Shown one piece after another: positions 13,430 to 26,045 of a DNA stretch of 64,000 bases (position 1 is its first letter; each line of letters opens with the position of its first letter). Where the stretch lies: assembly GCA_013399895.1 (NCBI GenBank), contig VXBA01003437.1, positions 2,437,183 through 2,501,182 on the forward strand, in the 5' to 3' direction. Under the pieces are notes generated by a model. The model saw only the letters and a program-made list of their open reading frames with translations. It did no database searches and had not been told where the DNA came from. This stretch comes from Serilophus lunatus. Its lineage: Eukaryota; Chordata; Aves; Passeriformes; Eurylaimidae. A program made the translations under genes and the position numbers.

Positions 13430-13434
13430 ACATG
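13430..13434. repeat. Right target-site duplication of LTR A
   Basis: ACATG directly after the CCACCACA end, identical to 11991-11995. Confidence 0.85.
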
Positions 13435-13446
13435 TTAGTAAATCCT

Positions 13447-13484
13447 TGCCTGTCATCTCTAGAGAGATGTACAGATGACAGGCA
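13447..13484. repeat. Perfect 12-bp inverted repeat (hairpin)
   Basis: TGCCTGTCATCT at 13447-13458 and AGATGACAGGCA at 13473-13484 are exact reverse complements around a 14-nt spacer. It sits between the right duplication of LTR A and the CR1 tail. No known element is recognised. Confidence 0.85.
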
Positions 13485-13610
13485 TCATGGGATAGGGAAC
13501 AGCCCAGTGTTTGTTACATACAGTAAATACAAACTACATTGAAAACTCATGGAGTCATGCAGGTACTTTTCATTCTTCTACAAAGAATAAATCATGAGAT
13601 GTTCAAATCT

Positions 13611-14465
13611 AGAATCATAGAATTGTTAAGGTTGGAAAAGACCTCCAAGATCACCAAGTCCAACCCTTGACTGAACAGCACCATGCCCACTAATCCATTC
13701 ATTTTTTGAACACTTCTAGGGATGGTGACTCCACCACTTCCCAGGGGAGCCTGCTCCCATGCTTAACCACTTCTTCAGCGAAGAAATTTTTCCTGATATC
13801 CAGTCTGAGCCTCCCCTGACATAACTTGAGGCCATTTCCCCTTATCCTGTCATTAATTGCTTGAGAGATGAGACCCAGCCCCATCTTGCCACAATCTCCT
13901 TTCAGGTAGTTGTAGAAGGCAATAGTCCCCCAGAGCCTTCTATTCTCCAGACTAAACAATCCAGCTCTCTCAGCCATTCCTCACAGGGCTTATGTTCCAG
14001 CTATTTCATCAGCTTCATTGCCCTTCTCTGGACATGGTCCAGCACCTCAATATTTTTCTAGAAATGAGGGACCTCAAACTGGACACAAGGATTTGAAGCA
14101 TGGCCTCACTGGTGCTGAGTACAGGCATGATCACTCCCCTAGTCCTGCTGGTCACACTGTCTCTGATACAAGCCAGGATACCAATTGCCTTCTTGGTCAC
14201 TCGAGCACACTGCTAGTTCATGTTGTGCTGCTCCCAGTGAGGATGCACAGATCCCTTCCTGCCAGGTAGCTTTCCAGCCACTCTTGCTCCAAGCCTGTAG
14301 CATGGCATGGGGTTTTGTGACCAAAGTGTATGACTTGACCTTGTTGAACTTTATCCAGTTGTCCTTAACCCAATGATCCACCCCATCTAGATGCTTCTGT
14401 AGAGCCTTCCTACCCTCCAGTAGATCAGCAGTCCTACCCAACTTGGTGTTGCTTGCAAATGATAA
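13611..14465 (-). mobile_element. CR1 LINE, 5'-truncated, with 3' end
   Basis: Read on the minus strand this is the end of CR1 ORF2 plus the 3' UTR. It contains AGAAGGCTCTGGGGGAC, CTACAACTACCTGAAAGGAG, GAAATGGCCTCAAGTTATG, GGAAGTGGTGGAGTCACCAT and GGTCTTTTCCAACCTTAA, and closes with ATTCTATGATTCT, the avian CR1 octamer tail. It reaches upstream only to about 14465, so about 850 bp survive and the 5' part is missing, as is usual after target-primed reverse transcription. Frames are open for 60-100 codons in pieces (for example 13699-13977 and 14139-14441, minus) but shifts and stops show it is dead. Confidence 0.95.
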
Positions 14466-15718
14466 AAATATCAGTAATTAGAGCATGGTGCTCATTTACC
14501 CTGTATAACAAAGATAAATATCCTCCCGAGTTTGCATAGGATACCCAGGTGACATGACACAGGTAGGGCTGGCTGAAGGAGTGACTCCCCTTGCAAATGA
14601 AGGCCGCTGAGTTGCTCGGAGCCTGAAAACAGGATTTCCCATACATGGAAAATACCTACATAGTTAAAAGCACCCCAACAATAAATCTTATATAGTGATA
14701 AAGTGTTGCTATTTTGTATATTTTCACTAGAAGAGCACAATCTGGAACACGCTGGTGAGAGATGTGAGTGGCAGGGTGCTACTCTCTTAGGAGTACAGCA
14801 GCTAACGTAGGGTCAATCCCTGCCACGTACCATATGAGAACAAGTCATGCCAAGCTCTTTATGGCACTTCCTCATAGTAGACCTTTCATATTCCTCCCAT
14901 GTTTCCAAATTCATTGAGCCTGTGCTGTGCTCTCCCTACATTTGCTTGGCTCACTTGGCACAGCTATTCATAATGTGTTGCAAACTTAAAGCACACTTTT
15001 GTCTCTCTTCTCCCCATCATTACTTAATGTCCATGGTGCACCTGGTGTGAGCTGTCTCACTTGCTTGTCACCACTGTGGTGGGGTTTCACACTCCTCAGG
15101 CCCAGCTGTAGGGCTGGGCTGGAGTGGAGTGAGGGAGGGGAAAGCAGATGTTCCCTCTTAGTGGTGTGGTAGTGTGAGGGAACAAAGAAGCAAGGATGAA
15201 GAGGCAATGAAAGGGAGAGAAGATCTGATCTCTTTTCACCAGTGGAGAGAGAGGGAAGTACTTCCCTGGGCAATAGGGCAGTTGCTGCTCCCCTTCCCTC
15301 ACTTGGATGGAAATGTTCCTCTGCAATTTGGGAGGAGGCAGGGCAGGGCTGGAGCAGGGTGAGGTCCCTGTGGAAATGGTAAAATAACTGTTTTGTTTGT
15401 GGGGACATCTAGTAAAACTGATGTGCACACTCTACATCCCTTCTCTCAGGGGGCAGGGAGGGCAGGAGGGGAGAAGTCACCTCCTGGACCCTCTGTCTAG
15501 CACCTTTACCTCATTTAGCCTTCAGATCCCTTCCTCTGTGTGCAGATCTGAAAACCTGTCCTTTGCAAAGAACACAGAGAAACAGAAGAACTGACATAAT
15601 TAAAGACACAAAGTTTGATTGCTGTTGAACCCCGCTTTGCAATGTTCCTGGAGCAGGCGCATCTGAGAAGACCCTGAAACCAGATGTGCCTGACTGCTCT
15701 CCTGCCTTTTCTGAGTGG
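14466..15718. other. Unassigned noncoding stretch
   Basis: No gene seen. Positions about 15060-15510 are GC-rich, with purine-rich plus-strand runs (GAGAGAGAGGGAAG type) and overlapping open frames of up to 140 codons on the minus strand that lack any recognisable domain. The stretch ends at the target site of LTR B. Confidence 0.5.
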
Positions 15719-15723
15719 CTTGA
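15719..15723. repeat. Left target-site duplication of LTR B
   Basis: CTTGA directly before TGTGGTGG, repeated exactly at 16076-16080. Confidence 0.85.
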
Positions 15724-16075
15724 TGTGGTGGTTTAGCACCACTGTGTGAACTAAACCCGCTGTGGGCCGGCAGTCACCACCGGTCCACGTTTCGGTGAGT
15801 TCTTGTCAAGAGAACTGCGGGGGGACAACCGGGGCGACCACACCCCCCCCCCGCCTCTCACCGACCAGCTCCGAAGGGCATGGTGGCGGGGGGGGAGTGA
15901 GGGAAGGTTATTAAGGGGAAAAAACCCAAAAAAGCAGGGTTTGTAACAGGACGGGGGGCCAACGAACCATTTAAAAGGAAACATCCCCTTTCCTCCACCC
16001 CTCTCCCTCTAAGAACCCACCAACACCCTCCCTCCAGTGGACCCAGCACCCCCCTCCCTCTCCTAAACCCCCACA
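15724..16075 (-). mobile_element. Short solo LTR (LTR B, 352 bp)
   Basis: It begins TGTGGTGGTTTAG and ends CTAAACCCCCACA; these ends are inverted repeats matching at 12 of 13 positions, with TG...CA termini. An exact 5-bp duplication (CTTGA) flanks it. The body is C- and G-rich with long runs of C and several CpGs. Orientation is less certain: the minus strand shows a TATA-like TTTTAAAT (15969-15976) and then TTAATAA (about 15908-15914), in the order expected for an LTR, and the left end resembles that of LTR C. No internal retroviral sequence is present, so it is a solo LTR or a very short non-autonomous element of the same type. Confidence 0.85.
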
Positions 16076-16080
16076 CTTGA
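16076..16080. repeat. Right target-site duplication of LTR B
   Basis: CTTGA directly after the CCCCCACA end, identical to 15719-15723. Confidence 0.85.
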
Positions 16081-16174
16081 AGATTACTTCTGGGCACCAG
16101 GACTTTTGCTTCACAAATTCTGAGGATGTCTTTTCATTTCATTAAGATAATGTGATCAAAATAGTGTCCCTACT

Positions 16175-16194
16175 CCTGCTACCCTTGTAGCAGG
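16175..16194. repeat. Small perfect hairpin, 8-bp arms
   Basis: CCTGCTAC and GTAGCAGG flank a 4-nt loop (CCTT), about 100 bp right of LTR B. Short enough to be chance. Confidence 0.7.
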
Positions 16195-19100
16195 TCAGTG
16201 ATGTCTGGCTGAAACAGGTTCTCTTCACCTGATTGCTGCTGAGCACCCTGGGCTAGTGTTAAATGAGCTCTGTTAATTTGGTATGGCAGGTACATTTCCA
16301 CAGCTATGAAGAAAATTGGAGCACGCTATAATAATCTGTGCAAAGAAAGAAGTGCTTTGAATGGCCAAGAGTGGGTAGAGATTTTGAAATGGAATTGGTT
16401 GGGCTGTTGCAAATCTGTGAATAAAACGAGGCCCAGCAAGGGAGTACTTCCAAATAATGTGAGATTAGGAGAGGTAGATGCTTCTTACTAAATGAGTTTC
16501 TATAAAAAAAGTAATTGTCATCTGTTTTCTGCTGCTTTCCTACAGAGAGGAAAATGTGGTAGTGTTATGGTACAAAGCAAAAAACATTTCCTGACCAAGT
16601 TGAAGGTTTGATTGCAAGCTTTGTGCAGCTGATTGGCACAGAGAAGCAAAATCTTGCTTAGCGCTGTGTTGGCAAAAACCATGCAATTGATGATTTACAA
16701 TTCAGATCCAGCTGTCAGCAGAATTTACTTTGCTTGCAACCTCATCCCTCATATTTCCTTCCTTAGGAACCCTTGCTCCCCTTCATGCTATGGAGATGTA
16801 AAACCCACTTGGCAAAAAAACATAAGGACATGGATGTGAATGTTGGTTGTGAGAATGGGGTATGTCTGGACTGTGTTAAGTGTGCTGGAGACATACATGC
16901 TGTGGGAAGATTGACTTTTTACCAAAGGTGGGGGAGCTTTTTGTCGATTTCCATTGGTAGAGGCTAGGAATTTCACTATCTGTTTCACCAAAAAGACCTG
17001 ATACAGTTAAGGCATCTTGTATCTGGATGTGTAGCATGAGCCTACATTTTCTTTGGTTTTCAGCCCTTCTGTCAGACCAGTTGCAGGCACATATTTAGTT
17101 ATTTATGGAAGAGAAGGAGAAGCCAAAAGTGACTGTACAAGTTGGTAGCTAAAATGATACCTTCTGCGATACTGGCTGAAAAAAAATGAATGTGTCTTAA
17201 CTATTGCATTGCTTGGGCACAAGATGTTCCTTCAAAGAAGAGGAACGAGTAGATGATGACCTCTTTTGAGCCTACACTGGTGAACATTCATGTCATACAC
17301 ATCTGAAAATTTAGCCAAATTTTTAGATTTACCTCAAAAAATGCAATCTTTGAGGCACTGTGGAGAATGAATTGTTTTCTTGCCTCTGAAGCTACTTTTG
17401 TCAAATGACAGGTAAGATTCTCTGACAGGGAATTACTCCTGTAATTCCTGCTGTGACTAGAAACCTGCGACCTCAATTATTTTTTTTCTGTGTTGTTGAT
17501 TTATATGAAGTGAGCACTTCATGCTCAGCTGAAGTAAGACATGAGCGCACATTTAACTGGTCATGCCACTCACCTGCCTGCCCTCAGGGCAGGGGGTGTG
17601 GTGTCTCCAATCCTGGTGCCTGGTAGGCAGGGAGGCAGCATGTACAGAGAAAAGATTGCCCATGGCACCCTACTGACATGGTGATTTACTGCACTGGAGA
17701 TACAGTATGTAATTTTGCAATATTTACTTTCCATTACGTGAGTAAGGCAACAAGAGTGTGATCATTGTTCTTTGCCTGACACTTTCTCATGTCCATGTGT
17801 CAACAGCCTGTCTTTTACCCATTCTGACAAGAATGGAATCATTATTTGCAGAACTTCATCAAACATGTTTCTTAAAATTGAATAGCTTGTTGTCATACAC
17901 CTTTCTGATACCTGTGTGTTGCATGATTAAAAAAAAGTATCGAGACATTTGTGCAAGAAAATAATATATTGAGCAAATCAGCTGGACTGACATATAGTTT
18001 TGGGAAATCTCTGTTGGTGGAATTTTCTATATATCAGGCATTTTGGCTTCCCATTGCAGTACTGTATCAGTCTCTTGCCCTGACTTTTTCAAGGTAAAGG
18101 ACTGAGAAGGTCTTAGACAAAGCAGTCTAGAAGATTTTAGAGGGTAGAGCAGTCTAGATATTTTAGCCAAGTAGTCATAAAAATTCCCAACGTATTTTAT
18201 TGAAAATACACATTAAATTCATATTCCTAGTCCTTGCCTTCAAGGCTGTAAACAACTCTGCCCACACAAGTTTCTGCCCACAAATCCACATGGTGTTTGT
18301 GCCAATCTTGTCTCTCAACTGCTCCTTTTGTGTCTCTCCCACACAGGACTATGTACTGGGATTCCTTTCCACCCCCAGACTTCCAACGTCTGTGATATAT
18401 ATGGGGGTATATATTACATATTGTTCTCTTTTATATATTTATGTATTGTCATATGCATATATAAAATATGATCTCCCTTTAAATTATTCCTTAAAATTGA
18501 TGTATTTCCCCAAAGACGAAGGCTTCACTACTCCCTTCACTTGCTTTGTGATATGTGAATTTAACCCTGAATGATAACTTCACATGTGTGCTTTGTAACT
18601 CTGGAGAAAGGACTGTATTTATTTTTTTTAAACAATCCCGTATGATAAGGCATAATAACAGATGCAACTGAGTTGTTTGCAGTCCCTGAACTTGGAAGGA
18701 CAACTAACAAGCAGTCTGAAGCTAAAATCCAAACTGCTTAGGCTACCTGTCAGAGAAAGTCCTTGACAGATGTTTCAAAGTTCTATGTAACATTCTGATC
18801 ATATAGAGAACATGATGGCAAGTGCTTCTGGAGGAATAAATAAAATGGGAAACTTGAGTGCAAGAATCTGTGGAGTGCTTTGCCAATGACATGCTGGCGA
18901 TGCCAATCCTAATGGAACATATAGGCAGGGAGACCATCAATACAATTTCTATATGATATCAGAATTTCCCCACATACATATATGAAACAGAAAGAATTAC
19001 TGACTGCTAATTAGTTTTTTTATTATTATTTCTATTGTATAAAAACAAAGTGATCTGGGGTTTCCCACTGCAAGACCATTGGGTTGTACAGTTCTACCTG

Positions 19101-21412
19101 AACGCTTTCACCTGATGCTAAAAGTAATGCACAAACTGACTCAGAGATTATTATTAAAAAATACTTCCTCTCACTAGTCTTTTCCTCATCTAGTCTGGCA
19201 ACACTTAAAATGTAATTATCCTTCTTACTATTTGACCTCTACAGACATTTGTCTTTATGACTCAAAAAAGCCATTCCTTCTTCATTTCTGCAAACGTCTT
19301 GAAGGTAGTGAAAAAAAATTACAGTAAAGCCAGAAGTTAGAAAAGGGGACTGACGAACCAGTGAAATAGCTGAAATGTATCTGATCTTGCAACATGAAGT
19401 TCATTGGAGGCTAGGATGACAGTCTCTCTTCAAGGGCTTTGAGAAATACTTTTGTGTTAGAGAGGATATTGTGGTTTTGGCTTTTGCAGATCATAACTGG
19501 TTTTATGTTTTTGTGAAATGAAAACCACATGGAAATTTGAATTTGAGTTCCTTTGCATCAGTGTCCTCAAATTTTTTGGTAGACTATTTTAAAATTACAG
19601 CTTGGTTTTGGTCCCTTTAATTTACATTTCCCCCCCATCATCATACTTTATTACAGTTTCACAAGGAGATCTGTGCATATGCAATCATTATTTTAATATC
19701 AATTTTCAAGGAAAAATAATTTTAGAGTTGCAAAGCTAAGCAGAACTAGAAAGTGTAAGATTAAATCAACAAATTTTTTCCAGAATATGAGCCTCCTTCT
19801 TCTGTCCCTATTTATTCTCAAGATCTCAAGATTCTTTTAAATTATGTGTGAAGTTATGCTCTGACTCCATGAGGAAAGATGTGTATTGCTGTGGAGCTGC
19901 AGTGAGTCACTTTCAAGAACAAATATACACAGGTCTCCTAAAAACATGACATCTATTTTTACATAGGGTAGAAAAATTAGAATTAACTGAAAATGTTTAT
20001 GTGAAAAGGCAAATAGTGAAAGGTGTGTCCTTCTTTTTGGGAAATTAGAGAAAATTCTGGTATAGCTAAAATGATCCTCCGCAGTGTTTGCAGAGGACAT
20101 TTTGCAGCAGTGCATGCTACATTTCTGGCACAGGCTGGTTTCTGTAGTGATGTAAGTTCAGCCTGCTCACAGAGGTTCATTGCAGTAGCTGTGTTATGTC
20201 ACAAGGCAAAGGCTTGGTTTTGTTCCTGTTGGTTCTCTGCGCCCTGTTTTCAAGAGGGGTGTTTCATGTTCCGCTGTGGCTTAACAAGACTTTCACTTTA
20301 AGATGCTGTCATGTACCGAAAGGCAGTAAGACAGGAAGTGTAAAGTTAGCCAAGCTGCTAACTGGCATATTGGGAAGGTTGGTTCCAGTGCATATGCCAA
20401 AAAGATGAATAGATAATCCTTTGAAGTATTAAACAGCATTATGAAATGATCTGAAAGGACTTAAATTTCCTACAGAGCAAGTCAACAGAAAAAAGAAAAT
20501 CCACAGCTCACCTCATCAGAGCCATCATTTTCTGCAAGGGTAGTTAGAAGAGGTTGAAATTTGACTTCTTCCTGGAGGTTTCCACTGTCTCTTATGTATG
20601 AATTTATCTCCAAGTGGCAGTGGAAAGAGCCTGGAAGAGCTGAGTTTCAGCATTCTGACCAAGAGGTTCCCACAATTTTTAAAGCTATTACCTTAGAAGA
20701 AGGTACTAATGTACTCATTTCACTGTGGTGCAAAGCAGAAAGTAGTCTGACAAAGGATGTATGGCTTGTCATACTGTTCTGAAAGTAAAAAAAGGAAAAA
20801 TAGACAGATTTTCTTAAGAGCATTTTTTACTTTTCTTCTCGTTCCTTGTGCAAATCAGCAATTGACCGGAAGGCTCTGTATTTCAGTGACATTTCTTTAG
20901 CTACAGAAGTACCTCTTCAGGGCCTATCTTTGGGCAAAGCATAAACATTGGATCGCAAAGTTACTTTGTGTGCCTCACAAGACAATTCTTCTTGCCAGTA
21001 TTTGGAAGGAGTGAGCCATTTCAGTGTCATGAGGTTTTTCAATCCAAAATCTGCAACAGCCAGTAGTAGTCACTGCCACTGTGACCACTGCTGGTGCTGA
21101 ATCTGACATCAAAGATTTTATGTTTGTATACATAGATGTATAGCTTCATGATGCAACTATTTTATTGTGTTGTTACCGACACTAATGCTCTGTGCCTCGG
21201 TTTTCCAGCAGTGTAATAGAGTTTTTTGTACTTTATCAGCTTGCTGTGAAGTGAAATTCATTTTTTGTGTGAAGAACTTTGGGAATCTCTTGGAACAACT
21301 GAAGAAATGCCAGGTATTAGAAATACTTATGTGAACTACTTTGTCACACCATTGCACTGCAAATTTGGTTGCTGGCAATGGTCTATACCTAATGATTTGG
21401 AAAGTAAGATAT

Positions 21413-21436
21413 GATAGAATCATAGATTGAGGTTGA
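21413..21436 (-). repeat. Possible CR1 tail trace
   Basis: GATAGAATCATAGATTGAGG resembles the reverse complement of a CR1 octamer tail. There is no body next to it, so the call rests on about 24 bp. Confidence 0.25.
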
Positions 21437-24400
21437 ACTGTCTCTGTTAAATGTAAATGGAGAATGGTGTGAGATCTGCCTTCTTCTCATGATCAAATGT
21501 GTCTGGAAACTAGTTAGTCAATGAATGGTCTTTTCATTTTGCCTTTATCCTGAGGTAATTTAAAGCATTTTATTTTTTTGTATTCCTTTCTTTCATCAGG
21601 TTTTTCTATAATCAACACTGTCTTAAATGTAATTCCTGATTCTTATATGAAATGTCAGCCCATTTGTCCCTGAGGTAATGGAAGGGTGTCTCAGCTATAA
21701 AGTCAGGATGATCCTGTATAGTGGGTTTACGGACTTGGTCAGAAACCCTGGACTTTTGTGACTTAAGAGCTGTGGTTATGCAGCCAGTTCAAGTTAGCAC
21801 AGGTCTATCCTTGACTTGGATAGTGGTAACCTCCCTTTATTCTCTGCTTCTGTATGTTTTTCTCTGTTTTGATAAGGCACTAACATTTGTATGGCCACAT
21901 AAACTAAATCAGGGAAGTCTTCTCCATCTTCACCCTATTCCACTCTTCCCTATCTCTTCTTTTGTGTCTCCCTTCCTTGTTTTGCCTTGCCATGACTTTC
22001 TGGCAAACAAGGTGCCTGATCTAGCTCACTGTGTGCCTGCATGGGTTCTCAACCCAAGGCAAGGGACATAGTGGCAGTGTTTAGTAATGTGAAGTGGGTA
22101 GGACCATTCCATTCACCACTGGCGTGGACTTGGATTATGTTAATGTGGCTGTGTAATCACAGACAGAATAACTATAGACAGATGCTTTTCCATGCCTGAT
22201 CTCTGTAGAAAAAGCAGAAAGCTGTAGAAGTGAGATCACTGGGGACAGGAATAAAGAGGTTCTTGCTCTGAAAAACCACAGGATACAGGAGTTTTCAGGA
22301 TACTGTGAAAAAGAGATATTGATTTAACTCTGGCTTTTGTCAAACTGCAAAGGCAAGCCTGAAAGGAGAGTGTCTAGGCTCAGCTGGGATGATTGTGAGG
22401 AGGAGCAGCCATTTAAAAATGGCTTTGATTTGATGTATCCAATGTGCATTGACTGGCTTCTCCAGATTTCTAGTTTGAAAGGCAAAGTTGCCTCCTTCCA
22501 GGACAAGACAATGACAAAGGAATGTGTTGCACATAAGAACATTAAATAACACCTAGAAACCTAGGTTAGAGCCTAATCATGGACTTAAAAGATGACACTG
22601 AGGATCTTAACCTTCTTATTCCCTTTTATTGCTTAAGGATTATTTATTGAATTTTCAGTGGAGTGTGAGTAGATGTTTATGTGTTGTCAAAGGAGTAATC
22701 AAGGACTGAGGAAAAATGAGGGGACTATCACAACAGTCATTAGGAAAATTGTGAATAATTAGAGATCCTTTTGCCCATGAAATGCTGAAACACTTCATGC
22801 CCCTAAACTTAAACACACAGAGTTATAGTGAAACTGATGGAGTAATTAAAAGTGTGTTGAGGGTATTTACATACCAGGGTGATATGTATGTACAACTCAA
22901 AAGACTTCAACAATTTCCAAAGTGGGAGTGATGTACAGAAGACTCAATTAAGAAGAGTAATACTTGGGCTGGCTGTCTTTACTGGTGAGTTCTGCTGTGT
23001 TGTTAAGAGCATTAGAAAGAAGGCATGGTTTCTGCCACATAGGCCTCAGTGGTCTGGAGGGATCAATTGGAAATGTACAACAGAGAACAATCTCACAGTA
23101 ACAGGGAGCTGGAATGCATCAGCTAATGACTGTTTTCTCACTTTCTGAAATTACGAACTGCTCACAAATTTTGGGAGAGACTGTTAAACAATCCCTAATA
23201 GAGTGGTTGCTTTTGTAGCTAGTCAGTTTGCTCCCTTAATCTTGATAAGTGCATGCAGAAATTAAATCTTCGATCACATGTCTGATATTTCTCATCTAGC
23301 ACGTAGCAACTTAGCTTTTTGCATTAGAACTACCATTGCCACAAGAACTGTAGTGACAGGGAGAAGTCTAACACTTGGAGTACTAAATTCCCAAATATTT
23401 AAGTGAGTTTATTAAAAAAGGAATATATCTAACCTACATATTTTTATTCTGCAATTGGAAACAATTGCTTGAAATTCTATGTAACTCTTAAAGAACTAAT
23501 TGTCCTGACACTGTGGGGTCCCTGTGTGCTTTGCTGAGATATGCTTTTGAATAATTTACCATAAGAATGGCAATAAACCATAAAATATTAATCAGGCTAT
23601 CTACGGAACATAAGTTGGAGGGTTTTATTTAAGTTGTGAGTCTGTTAACTTCTCAATCGGTGCAACTCTGTCAAACGACCAAACCTGGTTTGCAAATCTG
23701 CCGTCTTTCATCCCAAATAGGCTCTTTACTGATGTAGTACATCACAGCATTCCAGCTCTAATGTGACTACTGCTCCACTGGGATGGAGTCTGCTTTTTCT
23801 GAATATACAGTGTTGAGTCTAATAATGTAAATATAAGAACATAAATCTAGTCATACTCGATCAGAGCCATAGAAAATACAGATCGATATTGTGTCTTCAA
23901 GGGTGGTCACAAATAAGTGCTACTTAGGCCAAAACTCAAGGCCGGTGAGCTTGAAGGCAGTAGATGCCTAACAACCTAAATATCTTACAGTGATAAATTA
24001 AAAAAAACCTTTCCTCTTTTTAGAGTGCTATGTTTGGTAGAGTACCTAAGCATCTTTTATTATGTTTCCTACTAGGGGAAAACATTGTTTTAATTGTGAT
24101 TGCAAATGAATGGATCATTGAAAACCTGTACAAATGGTAGTTTACTGGAATGTCCCCCTTTAACTTTTGAATAAATGTAGAACTCTTATTTTATGAAGAT
24201 AGTTGTCAGTTTCTGTGGTTTGAAGTAGAGGCTAGATGCTAAGAGCATTTTTGGAGTGACTAGTGAATAGTGACTGTTGGAAAAAAGTGTCTTGCAATCC
24301 TAGCCTCCAGAAGAGTTAAAGACAGTTCTTTGTGAATTTGCTTTTTTTTTGTGAATTCCCAAGAACAACTGTGAGATGAATTCTTGTATTTGTTTAGTTA

Positions 24401-25424
24401 AAAGATAACACTATCAAACGAAGTCTGAACAACCTTTTGTCTTCCCCTTATCTTACGAAATTTTGAGAAAGGCATCTGCTTTCTCAGAAAGATAACTGAT
24501 CTTATGGATGGAAGGCATCATAACTTCAAAAATTAGTATTCTGTATCACTATTACTACCTTCGTTTAGGGTGCTGAACCAACAATCCTTAGTAGGCATCT
24601 CCCACTACTCTTAAAACTGAATAATATCGAAGAATGTTATAAGTAATACTGCTTTTATTTATTTGGCTTATAATTCATGTCCTTTACATATATTCACCTT
24701 CACCTGCATAGTCCAATATGTTGTCTGTATTCTGTTCTCTACCCATTCTTTCTCAGGCCCCATAGGAACAGATCTGCAGTAGCAACACTACTGATTCTGA
24801 GCTTAAAACTTACAACCAATAAATTTTTTCTCTCTTTTTATACATGCAGCCTGAAAGCTCAGCTTCTCTACCAGTGTGTGCATTGGGACCTCAGGAACGG
24901 TGGTGAGAGTTTGAAGTCCCAGTATTTTGTGGATGACACTCATTGTAGGCTGTTTTATACAAACTGAAAACATCATGACCTCACAGCGTTCAGTTACCCC
25001 CAAGAGATAGCTGGCTCTGGCTGAAATTAGATAAGATAGTAATGAAACTATGGAGAAAAGGTTCTCTGGAAATGCTCTTCCCCGACAGCAATCACTCGCA
25101 CTGACTGCAAGCTTTAGGGTCCACTTAACTTGTACTGCAGAAGCAATAGCTGTGAAGGTGAAAAATATTAATTATCAACTGTGGCTGGCAAGGAGATTGT
25201 GCTGGGTCCTATTAATGTTAAATTGGTCAGTGTGACTGATGCCATTACAAGATATGGTTTAGAACTATTGTAAGTGTTAATATATAGGAGTAATTTGCCA
25301 TGGAATGAAATGAAAAGCCTGAAAAGGGCACAACTTTTTGAATATGTAAAAATTTGCAAGATGAGAAGACTGATTAACAGAACTTCGTATCCATTAAAAT
25401 TATGATATAAAGTTATTGTGGTAG

Positions 25425-26045
25425 AAGAACCAGCTTAGAGGGAGATTAGTGATGGAACTTCTGAAGGATCAGTTCTGGGAGCAATCTAATTTATGAGGCT
25501 TTTTAAATGAGATTGATACTAGACCAAAATTATGCTGATAAATTTATGATAAAATTATGATAAAAATAAAATTATGGCTCACCTGAAGTGGAGAGACACC
25601 ATCAGATGACAAACTGAGATGTGGTACAGAAACAACCAAATCACCTTAAGAATGTGAGTCTGAGGAGCAGATTGACTTTCAATATTTCAAAGTATTAAGA
25701 ACACGTATAGAGTTACTAACCAGAATTTTTGGGACATGCTCAAAGTTAATGAGTTGGAAATTACAAAGGGGGAGAAAGACACAGGGTATCTGTGAGTTGT
25801 CAGTGTAATAGAACCATGAGAAACTACTAGAAAAATCTTAGAATTTGTATCAAGAAAGTGAAAGAAGTAAAGTACTAAAGATAAGGTACATGGCATAGCT
25901 TGTAGATGTCTGAGCAAACATGTTCAGGAAAAAAACTAAAGCAGAACAGATGATGATGGGAATGGAGAGTTTGTAACACAAAGGGGATTGACAGAATTTG
26001 CCTGGTTTAGCCTTGGTAAGCCAAGGATAAGAGAGCAGAGGTTTC
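25425..26045 (+). mobile_element. Old, diverged CR1-clade LINE remnant
   Basis: Landmarks of CR1 ORF2 appear in order on the plus strand. GGATCAGTTCTGGGAGCAAT matches the reverse-transcriptase LGP region, followed by a TATGCTGATAAATTTATGAT stretch, then TTAGAATTTGTATCAAGAAAG and AAAGAAGTAAAGTACTA. It closes with GGGAATGGAGAGTTTG, GAATTTGCCTGGTTTAGCCT and GGATAAGAGAGCAGAG, which match the 'gaaaagatt ... ggtttgtttagcct ... aagagaaggct' region of CR1/L3-type elements. It is full of stops and small deletions and is far more diverged than the copies at 3.8 and 13.6 kb. It may extend to about 26300, but I cannot follow it there. Confidence 0.7.

Larger units (their letters stand above)
16081..25424. 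other. Unassigned noncoding stretch
   Basis: AT-rich sequence without a supportable gene. It holds a small perfect hairpin at 16175-16194 (CCTGCTAC/GTAGCAGG around CCTT), AT-rich runs with TATATA motifs at about 18390-18475, and a possible CR1 tail trace at 21413-21436 (GATAGAATCATAGATTGAGG). Positions 21900-21990 are pyrimidine-rich. Open frames reach 124 codons (18200-18574) but look random. Confidence 0.5.

Noticed and set aside
13699..14441. Minus-strand frames that look partly protein-like
   Set aside because: They are fragments of the CR1 ORF2 end with frameshifts, not a host gene.
18200..18574. 124-codon frame with hydrophobic stretches resembling membrane segments
   Set aside because: Hydrophobicity comes from T-rich codons; no family similarity, and AT-rich TATATA runs lie inside it.
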